Assembly (NCBI RefSeq): GCF_009939195.1
Contig: NZ_JAACKC010000009.1
Location: 1 to 64,000 of the forward strand
Direction: 5' to 3'
DNA from: Acinetobacter kanungonis
GTDB taxonomy: Bacteria; Pseudomonadota; Gammaproteobacteria; Pseudomonadales; Moraxellaceae
DNA length: 64,000 nucleotides
How positions within the stretch are numbered: position 1 is the stretch's first letter; each line of letters starts with the position of its first letter. Both the position numbers and the translations under genes were made by a program. Of the stretch, positions 57,780-64,000 are shown in pieces. The notes beneath the pieces are model-generated. The model made no database searches and was not told where the DNA came from. It saw nothing but the letters and a program-made list of their open reading frames with translations.

Positions 57780-58043
57780 ATGATTATTTTGGAATTGTTT
57801 GCAATTTGTTTTTTTGAAGTTGCTGTGTATTTTTATTAAGATATTGAAAATAAAGGAATTAAATGAATTGAGAGATATGATGTCTTTGTGTCTTAGATAG
57901 AAAGCACGTATTTTTAACGAGCTGATTGGATATTTTATTAATTTTTTTTAAAAAATAGAATCAGCAATTAGTTGAAATAAGGTGGTTTTTATTGTCTAGA
58001 TCTTAACAAATCAGCAAATTTTACTTCTTTTTCGGAAAAAATA
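57780..58043. other. Divergent intergenic region
   Basis: AT-rich bases between the transporter operon and kdgD with no gene. With the two operator-like sites at its edges it forms the control region of both operons. Confidence 0.5.
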
Positions 58044-58082
58044 TTGGACTTTCATAAATTATGTTGTAGGATGTCAGACAAC
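58044..58082 (+). promoter_or_regulatory. kdgD promoter with operator-like site 2
   Basis: TTGGAC (58044-58049), 17 bases, TAGGAT (58067-58072), overlapped by GATGTCAGACAAC (58070-58082), a variant of the same operator on the other orientation. Its position over the -10 fits repression. Confidence 0.65.
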
Positions 58083-58107
58083 TTATAGATGACTATGGAG
58101 AGTTACA

Positions 58108-59019
58108 ATGGAAGCAGTTGAGTTAAAGAGCATTATTTCTGATGGTTTACTATCTTTCCCAGTAACAGACTTTGACAAAAATGGCGATTTTAACAAAGCA
58201 ACCTATCAAAAGCGTTTAGAGTGGTTAGCACCTTACGGTGCAAGTGCATTATTCGCTGCAGGTGGTACAGGTGAGTTTTTCTCATTAACTGGCAATGAAT
58301 ATTCAGAAGTCATCAAAACTGCGGTTGATACCTGTAAAGGCAGCGTGCCAATTATTGCAGGTGCGGGTGGTCCAACGCGTCAAGCGATTGCGCAAGCTCA
58401 AGAAGCAGAACGTTTGGGTGCGCAAGGTATTCTTTTAATGCCGCACTACTTAACTGAAGCAAGCCAAGAAGGTTTGATTGAACACGTAAAACAAGTGTGT
58501 AACTCAGTTGATTTTGGCGTAATTTTCTATAACCGTAGCGTATCGCTTTTAAATCTTAAATCATTACAAGAATTGACAGAAGCATGTCCAAACCTGATTG
58601 GTTTCAAAGACAGTTCTGGTCAAATTGATATGATGACAGGCATTACTCAAACTGTCGGTGACCGTTTATCTTACTTAGGTGGTTTACCAACAGCTGAAGT
58701 CTTTGCAGCACCTTATAAAGCGCTTGGTTGCCCAGTGTATTCATCTGCAGTATTTAACTTCATTCCAAAAACTGCAATGGAGTTCTACAACGCGATTCGT
58801 GCCAATGATACTGCTACAACAGATCGTTTAATCAAAGACTTCTTCCTGCCTTTAATCCAAATTCGTGACCGTAAAGCAGGTTATGGCGTAAGTATGATTA
58901 AAGCGGGTGCGAAGATTGTAGGTTACGATGCAGGTCCTGTACGTCCACCATTAAGTGACTTAACACCAAAAGACTACGAAGATTTAGCTGCATTAATTGC
59001 AACTTTAGGTCCGCAATAA
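58108..59019 (+). CDS. kdgD: 5-dehydro-4-deoxyglucarate dehydratase
   Basis: A 303-residue class I aldolase-fold enzyme of the DapA superfamily. It dehydrates and decarboxylates 5-dehydro-4-deoxyglucarate to 2,5-dioxovalerate. [20 protein letters not shown], then [17 protein letters not shown] (the substrate carboxylate loop), VIFYNRSV with the Tyr, and [13 protein letters not shown] with the Schiff-base Lys are all present. GGAGAG precedes the ATG. Followed after 30 bases by the semialdehyde dehydrogenase of the next step. Confidence 0.95.
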   Translation: MEAVELKSIISDGLLSFPVTDFDKNGDFNKATYQKRLEWLAPYGASALFAAGGTGEFFSLTGNEYSEVIKTAVDTCKGSVPIIAGAGGPTRQAIAQAQEAERLGAQGILLMPHYLTEASQEGLIEHVKQVCNSVDFGVIFYNRSVSLLNLKSLQELTEACPNLIGFKDSSGQIDMMTGITQTVGDRLSYLGGLPTAEVFAAPYKALGCPVYSSAVFNFIPKTAMEFYNAIRANDTATTDRLIKDFFLPLIQIRDRKAGYGVSMIKAGAKIVGYDAGPVRPPLSDLTPKDYEDLAALIATLGPQ

Positions 59020-59049
59020 GTTTATATATTCAGGCATTGGAGTTAATTC

Positions 59050-60636
59050 ATGGCAATTAATAATGGTAAACAATTTATCAATGGTCAGCGTGTCGCAACT
59101 CATGCACCTGCAATTGAAAGTATTAACGCAACCGACTACCAACTGACAGGTTATGTCTACAGTCAAGCGACGCTAGAAGAAGTGGATGCTGCTGCAAAAG
59201 CTGCGGATGCTGCATTTGCAGTGTATAGCCAAACTTCACAAGGACAACGCGCTGAGTTTTTGGAAGAAATTGCCGTACAAATTGAAGCTTTGGGTGCAAA
59301 GCTACAAGAGGTCGCATCTTTGGAAACTGGCTTGCCTTTGGCACGTTTGCAAGGTGAAACAGGTCGTGTAACAGGTCAATTGCGTTTATTCGCTCAGTTG
59401 TTACGTCGTGGTGATTTCTATGCTGCACGTATTGATCCAGCTTTGCCAGAACGTAAACCAATGCCTCGCGTAGACATTCGTCAATACAAAGTGGCTTTAG
59501 GTCCCGTGGCGGTGTTTGGTGCTAGTAACTTCCCGTTAGCGTTTTCTACTGCTGGCGGTGACACCGTTGCGGCATTGGCTGCGGGCTGTCCAGTCGTGTT
59601 TAAAGCACACTCAGGTCACATGGCGACTGCGGAACTGGTCGGTGAAGCGATTGAAAAAGCGATTGTAAACTGTGGTATGCCTGCTGGCACGTTCAACATG
59701 ATTTTTGGTGGTCGTATCGGTGCAGATTTGGTGGCACATCCACTGATTCAAGCTGTTGGTTTCACAGGGTCTTTGGAAGGTGGTATGGCGCTGTATAACA
59801 TTGCGCAAAACCGTCCTCAACCGATTCCTGTGTTTGCAGAAATGTCGAGTGTGAACCCTGTAGTGGTGATGCCTCAAGCCTTGGCTGTTCGTGGTGCGCA
59901 AATTGCACAAGATACGGTTGCATCATTTAACATGGGTTGCGGTCAATTCTGTACTAAACCAGGTTTGATTTTAGGCGTGAAAAGCCCTGAGTTTGACCAG
60001 TTTGTACAAGGTTTGATTGCACATACTCAACAAGCGGTTCCGCAAGTGATGTTGAACCCAGGCACTTTAAAAAGCTACCAACAAGGTGTGGCTGAATTAA
60101 AGACTGAAGCTGGCTTTGAGCTGATTGCTCAAGGACAAGAAGCAACGCTGATTTCACAAGCATCAGCAAACTTGTTCCAAGCAGACCAAAGCGTGTTGTT
60201 GTCGGGTAATGCGAAATTACAACACGAAGTGTTTGGTCCAATGTCGATTGTGATTGCGGTTGATGATGAAGCAACCTTGTTACAAGGTTTGGAGCAATTG
60301 GCAGGTCAATTGACGGCAACCATTATTGGTGAAGATGCTGAATTGGCGACAGCACAGCAATTGTTGGCGTTGTTTACTCGTAAGGCGGGTCGCGTGTTGT
60401 TTAACGGCTTCCCAACAGGGGTAGAAGTCTGTGATGCCATGGTACATGGTGGTCCATTCCCAGCGACCAGTGATGCACGTGGGACATCGGTAGGTACAGG
60501 GGCGATTGAACGTTTCATGCGTCCAGTGTGTTATCAAAATACCCCGCAAGTTTTATTGCCTGATGCGCTGAAAGATGAAAATCCATTACAGATTAATCGT
60601 CTGATTAATGGTGAATTAACCAAAGCGGCACTGTAA
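59050..60636 (+). CDS. 2,5-dioxovalerate (2-oxoglutarate semialdehyde) dehydrogenase
   Basis: A 528-residue NAD(P)-dependent aldehyde dehydrogenase. FGASNFPLAFSTAGGDTVAA is the cofactor-binding region, FAEMSSVNPVVVMPQAL holds the general-base Glu, and FNMGCGQFCTKPGLIL the catalytic cysteine. HEVFGPMSIVI and AGRVLFNGFPTGVEVCDAMV match 2-oxoglutarate semialdehyde dehydrogenases of sugar-acid pathways. It converts the KdgD product to 2-oxoglutarate. GGAG precedes the ATG; same operon as kdgD. Confidence 0.92.
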   Translation: MAINNGKQFINGQRVATHAPAIESINATDYQLTGYVYSQATLEEVDAAAKAADAAFAVYSQTSQGQRAEFLEEIAVQIEALGAKLQEVASLETGLPLARLQGETGRVTGQLRLFAQLLRRGDFYAARIDPALPERKPMPRVDIRQYKVALGPVAVFGASNFPLAFSTAGGDTVAALAAGCPVVFKAHSGHMATAELVGEAIEKAIVNCGMPAGTFNMIFGGRIGADLVAHPLIQAVGFTGSLEGGMALYNIAQNRPQPIPVFAEMSSVNPVVVMPQALAVRGAQIAQDTVASFNMGCGQFCTKPGLILGVKSPEFDQFVQGLIAHTQQAVPQVMLNPGTLKSYQQGVAELKTEAGFELIAQGQEATLISQASANLFQADQSVLLSGNAKLQHEVFGPMSIVIAVDDEATLLQGLEQLAGQLTATIIGEDAELATAQQLLALFTRKAGRVLFNGFPTGVEVCDAMVHGGPFPATSDARGTSVGTGAIERFMRPVCYQNTPQVLLPDALKDENPLQINRLINGELTKAAL

Positions 60637-60654
60637 TTGAATTGAATAAACATG

Positions 60655-60690
60655 AGCCACGCTATGATTGATCATGGCGTGGCTTTTTTA
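60655..60690 (+). terminator. kdgD operon terminator
   Basis: AGCCACGC/GCGTGGCT with an inner ATGAT/ATCAT stem, then T6. Confidence 0.88.
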
Positions 60691-60702
60691 GGACAATATT
60701 TT

Positions 60703-60897
60703 ATGGAAAGTTTTAATTGCAGCAATGCCAAAGCGGTATTGTCGATGATTATGGATAAGGCGCTGGCGGGTTATCCTGTCGAAATTACCCGTAAGGGGCG
60801 AGAGTCCGCAGTGATGATTAGTAAAGCCTCTTATGAAGCCTATAAAAAGGCAGAATTCGACGCGAAATTTCCCCAAGCTCGCGAGCCATCTTTGTAA
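60703..60897 (+). CDS. Orphan Phd/YefM-like antitoxin
   Basis: A 64-residue protein from ATG 60703, with AGGA upstream, right after the terminator. FNCSNAKAVLSMIMDKALAG then YPVEITRKGRESAVMISKAS is the Phd/YefM DNA-binding fold (V-x-I-T-R-x-G-x-x-x-x-V-M-x-S). The C-terminus is only ~15 residues (AEFDAKFPQAREPSL), shorter than usual for toxin binding. No toxin gene follows: the next 256 bases are empty. It may be a solitary regulator or a remnant of a toxin-antitoxin pair. Confidence 0.65.
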   Translation: MESFNCSNAKAVLSMIMDKALAGYPVEITRKGRESAVMISKASYEAYKKAEFDAKFPQAREPSL

Positions 60898-61153
60898 TTG
60901 ATTGCTGAATGGCTTGAATAAAATAGTGACTGTGTCGCGACATTTTGCATCGGTGAGAGGGAGTGAATGTCGCCATTACATTTCATTTTTAAGTAAACAA
61001 TGGTAGTTTGGATACATCCATTTCAAGCGTGATTATTTTATAATCGTGAGTTTGATCCGTACTGAAATCCAATACACTGAATATAGGATTCTTGGTCGCG
61101 GTTATAGTAAACTAAGTCCCTAATTTTCCATCATTTGGTGAGTCTCCTTTATT

Positions 61154-61867
61154 ATGTCTAGTGCGATTAAATCTAGATCTGCAAAAAAATTAAGCCAAAT
61201 CATTGTAGAACAATTGATCGAAAAAATTCAGTCAGGGGATTTCAAGGTTGGAGAAAAAATTCCGACAGAACTAGAACTGATTGAACAGTTTGAAGTCAGT
61301 CGTTCCGTGATCCGTGAAGCGATTACAGAGTTGCGTTCTTTAGGGTTTGTCGAAACGCGTCACGGCATTGGAACTTTTGTTAAAGAGCAGACCACAGAGC
61401 AAAACTTCTTGCTGTCGAATGCCAGTCTAGAAACCATTAACGATATAGTGGCTTTATTGGAATTGCGGATTAGTTTGGAGTCTGAGGCGGTATTTCTGGC
61501 TTCGGAACGTCGTAAACAAGTGCATATTGATAAAATGAAAGCCGCATTGGATGATTTTGAAAAACACATTTCATCCGGGGAAAATGACGGCACAGTGAAA
61601 GCCGATTATGATTTTCATATCGCAATTGCCGAGGCTTCGGAAAATCAATATTTTGTTGATTTCCTTAAATACTTAGGCGAAAAAATCATTCCACGTGCAC
61701 GGGTAAAATCGATTGAACAAAGTCCTGTGAATCGTGAAGATTACTTAAAAACTGTGCATCATGATCATGTGAATATTTTTAATGCGATTGTCGATCAAGA
61801 TGGATTATTGGCGCGTCAAATGATGCGTGCACATTTATCGAAAAGTATTAAGAAATTTAAGCAATAA
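61154..61867 (+). CDS. GntR family regulator, FCD (FadR) subfamily
   Basis: A 237-residue repressor-type regulator. The N-terminal winged HTH is GDFKVGEKIPTELELIEQFE then VSRSVIREAITELRSLGFVE, with TRHGIGTFV as the wing. The helical FCD domain (LLELRISLESEAVFLASERR, DYDFHIAIAEASENQYFVDF, HHDHVNIFNAIVDQD) has the Asp and His residues that bind a metal and a carboxylate ligand. Its place in the cluster and the repeated TnGTnnnACnA sites suggest that it controls the galactarate genes, with galactarate or a derived acid as inducer. Confidence 0.88.
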   Translation: MSSAIKSRSAKKLSQIIVEQLIEKIQSGDFKVGEKIPTELELIEQFEVSRSVIREAITELRSLGFVETRHGIGTFVKEQTTEQNFLLSNASLETINDIVALLELRISLESEAVFLASERRKQVHIDKMKAALDDFEKHISSGENDGTVKADYDFHIAIAEASENQYFVDFLKYLGEKIIPRARVKSIEQSPVNREDYLKTVHHDHVNIFNAIVDQDGLLARQMMRAHLSKSIKKFKQ

Positions 61868-61904
61868 AATTCTGTTTTAATTTCATCAATTTTTGTTGTG
61901 ATTT

Positions 61905-61941
61905 AAAAAGCAGAGCCATCCAAGTGATGGCTCTGCTTTTT
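61905..61941. terminator. Bidirectional terminator
   Basis: AAAAAGCAGAGCCATC/GATGGCTCTGCTTTTT, a perfect 16-bp stem with a 5-nt loop between convergent genes. Confidence 0.93.
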
Positions 61942-61942
61942 C

Positions 61943-62899
61943 TTAGATCAGGTTTTGTGGATGGCCTTGCATGTTTTGATTGATATTACTTTCTAAAATA
62001 TCAAACAAACGTTGCTGTGCTTCATTTGTTCCCCAAGCGATATGTCCTGTAATCAAGACATTGTCGTGTTGGCGTTGTAACTGAATTAACGGGTGATCAT
62101 CGGCAGGGGGTTCCTGATTCAGGACATCGGTACCAAAGCCCGCAATTTTCTTGCTTTCAATGGCTGCAACAAGGTCAGCATCATGTACCAAAGCGCCGCG
62201 TCCGACATTAATCAGGATGCTGTTGTCCTTCATTAAGCTAAAGACAGATGCATCCATCAAGTGTTGGGTTTCCGTATTCAATGCACAGTGTAAAGACAAA
62301 ATATCCGCTTGCTGTACAGCTTGCTCAAATGGGACATAACCTTCACGGCATTCGACAGCATTTTTACGTTCACTAAAAATGACTTTCATACCAAAGGCTT
62401 CTGCTTTCTGCGCAAGGGATAAACCAATGCTTCCTTTGCCCATAATGGTCAAGGTTTTATTCTTCAGTTCACCCATTGGGGCTGCAAGTAGAAATGAGCT
62501 GCCACCGTTAGACCAGCGACCTTGTTTCACGCCTTCCGTTTGCTGATTAAAGTTTTTAATCAGATTCATCATCAGGGCAAAGGCATGTTCTGAAACGGCA
62601 TCACTGGCTTGACCACGAATATTGCAGACCTGTACGCCATGTTGTTTGAGCAGAGGCAGATTGACATGGTCAAATCCTGTAGAGCAGATCGCCAACAATT
62701 TCAGGTTGGGATTATTGGCTAAGACCTGTTCATTGATATTTAAGTCACTCAGAATGATGACATCTTGATCATGGACTTGTGTTTGAAATTGTTCTTGATC
62801 CAGTTGCTGAAACTCGGTGTATTCCACAGGGAAGTTAAATTGAAACTGCTGATCAATTAAGACGTATTTTTCAACACAGGTTACTTTTATTGCAGACAT
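61943..62899 (-). CDS. D-2-hydroxyacid dehydrogenase (HprA/GhrB-like)
   Basis: A 318-residue NAD-dependent dehydrogenase, taken from MSAIKVTCVEK. TIMGKGSIGLSLAQKAEAFG is the nucleotide-binding motif; NVGRGALVHDADLV has the Arg, TDVLNQEPPADDHP the Glu and LITGHIAWGTNEAQ the His (G in place of the usual P before H). It looks active and is closest to glycerate/hydroxypyruvate reductases. An operator-like site 23 bases upstream ties it to the galactarate regulon. Its substrate is not implied by the KdgD pathway. Confidence 0.88.
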   Translation of the reverse strand: MSAIKVTCVEKYVLIDQQFQFNFPVEYTEFQQLDQEQFQTQVHDQDVIILSDLNINEQVLANNPNLKLLAICSTGFDHVNLPLLKQHGVQVCNIRGQASDAVSEHAFALMMNLIKNFNQQTEGVKQGRWSNGGSSFLLAAPMGELKNKTLTIMGKGSIGLSLAQKAEAFGMKVIFSERKNAVECREGYVPFEQAVQQADILSLHCALNTETQHLMDASVFSLMKDNSILINVGRGALVHDADLVAAIESKKIAGFGTDVLNQEPPADDHPLIQLQRQHDNVLITGHIAWGTNEAQQRLFDILESNINQNMQGHPQNLI

Positions 62900-62921
62900 A
62901 ATCAAGAAATGAATAAAATAA

Positions 62922-62934
62922 GATGTATGACATC
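62922..62934. promoter_or_regulatory. Operator-like site 3 (GntR/FCD type)
   Basis: GATGT-ATG-ACATC, identical in core to site 1, 23 bases before the dehydrogenase start. Confidence 0.65.
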
Positions 62935-63337
62935 ATATCTTTGTAAGCCTTAAATTTCTAGCCAATCACCATCTATTTCGTCATAAATTTGCTGGATGCC
63001 ACTGCAAAAGCTCACGCTCTTAGGCGGTTTTTATAACGGATATTGGGCAGATGCGGTGTATGTCCTTATTTGATTTACTCATTTTTAAAATAAGGACTAA
63101 TAATGAATATATGAATGATAATCAGTATCATTATATTTTAAATTGCTTTAGTATTTTATTTCAATGGATTGTTCAGCACTTATTCAAACTTTAAAAGGGT
63201 TTTGGAAGGGGGATGTCTTGAATCATTTTTAAAATTGTTAAGCCTGTGAAGATGTTGTCATCTCGAGCAAATGGGCTTAAGTGCTAGAAGATCAGTCCTC
63301 TTATAACTTCATTTATTTTTCTCGTGAATATCCTGAT
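62935..63337. other. Intergenic region with Fur box
   Basis: About 400 bases without a supported gene, holding upstream sequence of both divergent genes. The Fur box at 63114 is the only clear element. Confidence 0.5.
63114..63132 (+). promoter_or_regulatory. Fur box
   Basis: AATGATAATCAGTATCATT is close to the Fur consensus GATAATGATAATCATTATC and nearly palindromic. It lies about 205 bases before the start of the following TonB receptor. Confidence 0.8.
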
Positions 63338-64000
63338 ATGTATAAATTTTCTGTGTCTGCACCCAAGCCCTTGTATCTTGCTATGCAAATCATCTTTTTA
63401 TCTTCCAGCGCGATAAGCTTTGCGCATGCGGAAACCAGTGAAGAAGAGGCTACCAATGCACCTGTATCACAATTAGAAACCATTACGCTAAAGGCAGAGG
63501 ATAAAACAGCTGTAACGGAGAATACTGGAAGCTACACCACAGGCAGTACCAATACAGCGACTAAATTAAATCTTTCCTTACGTGAAACTCCACAAACCGT
63601 AAAAGTGTATACCCGTGAATATTTGGATGACCGAAATATCGAATCTTTCCAAGATTTAATGAATAATATTACGGGCGTGTCTACTCCAAGAACTGATGAA
63701 AGACAACGCCCATATGCCCGTGGTTTTGACGTTGATTACTTTTTAATTGATGGAAAACCGACAACAGCAAATTTGGTTGCTGGAGACTTGGATTTAAGTC
63801 TATATGACCGTGTAGAAGTGGTGAAAGGGGCGAACGGTTTAATGACTGGGGCAGGTAATCCTGCAATGGGGATTAACCTGATTCGTAAACATGCAAATGC
63901 AAAAGAATTTACTGGCTCTGTCAATGCTTCTGCTGGGTCATGGAATAGTTATGCAAGTTCTGCGGACTTATCTGCACCATTAAATAATGATGGCTCATTA
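63338..64000 (+). CDS. TonB-dependent siderophore receptor (partial, runs off the window)
   Basis: ATG 63338 opens a frame of 221 codons that is still open at the window end. The signal peptide ends near SFAHA. The plug domain follows: LSLRETPQTVKVYTREYLDD, DLMNNITGVSTP, PYARGFDVDYFLIDGKPTTA and YDRVEVVKGANGLMTGAGNP are the standard TonB-siderophore-receptor motifs. A Fur box upstream predicts iron repression. A full protein would need about 700 residues, so roughly two thirds lie outside. Confidence 0.9.
   Translation, partial: MYKFSVSAPKPLYLAMQIIFLSSSAISFAHAETSEEEATNAPVSQLETITLKAEDKTAVTENTGSYTTGSTNTATKLNLSLRETPQTVKVYTREYLDDRNIESFQDLMNNITGVSTPRTDERQRPYARGFDVDYFLIDGKPTTANLVAGDLDLSLYDRVEVVKGANGLMTGAGNPAMGINLIRKHANAKEFTGSVNASAGSWNSYASSADLSAPLNNDGSL

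Noticed and set aside
63165..63232. Short frame MDCSALIQTLKGFWKGDV before the TonB receptor
   Set aside because: Only 22 codons, no ribosome binding site, no recognised family.

Overview
The window is a chromosomal segment of a gamma-proteobacterium, almost certainly Acinetobacter. The evidence is AT-rich coding sequence, AlaS, RlmKL, PurA-HisZ, PyrB-PyrC', QueG-Nnr and a GarD/KdgD galactarate cluster that read like Acinetobacter orthologues, and phage genes of the type seen in Acinetobacter siphoviruses. I cannot name the species.

Positions 1-14,300 are a decayed mobile region. From 1 to 7,991 lies a wrecked tailed-phage prophage: nuclease, metallopeptidase, tail chaperone, tape measure, tail protein, holin, GH19 endolysin and spanin, nearly all on the + strand. 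Most core genes carry in-frame stops, and two junctions look like large deletions that removed the packaging/capsid block and most of the tail. A few small signal-peptide genes remain open. Next come accessory genes: an orphan type IV pilin, a GNAT acetyltransferase, an AraC regulator, a COG4705 membrane protein broken by TAG, and a surface lipoprotein. An intact tyrosine integrase (13,007-14,224) and a separate degraded C-terminal copy of a related integrase (11,307-11,471) suggest two successive integrations next to alaS.

Positions 14,491-46,000 are housekeeping backbone: alaS, a GAPDH/E4PDH-family gene, azlCD with a divergent Lrp regulator, hisZ-purA, an M48 lipoprotein, an aldo/keto reductase, crp/vfr with a divergent osmC, clpB with a clear heat-shock promoter, rlmKL, pyrB with an inactive dihydroorotase (PyrC'), an OmpA-like protein, a VIT1-type transporter, bioB, queG, nnr, acylphosphatase and ruvC.

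Positions 46,229-51,800 hold a TonB receptor with a Zur-box-like palindrome at its start, fxsA, a LysE exporter, small genes and a TetR regulator. Positions 52,300-62,900 are a D-galactarate catabolic island: an MFS transporter and garD on one strand; kdgD, a 2,5-dioxovalerate dehydrogenase and a GntR/FCD regulator on the other; and a 2-hydroxyacid dehydrogenase at each end. The deduced route is galactarate to 5-dehydro-4-deoxyglucarate to 2,5-dioxovalerate to 2-oxoglutarate. No glucarate dehydratase (gudD) is present in the window. A shared operator-like motif lies before the transporter, kdgD and the right-hand dehydrogenase. The window ends inside a second TonB receptor preceded by a strong Fur box.

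I found no tRNA, rRNA, CRISPR array or intact insertion sequence. No wholly new system is evident. The best leads are the galactarate regulon, the Zur-like TonB receptor, the palindrome at the pyrB promoter, the nested-integration scar, and several small unannotated genes.
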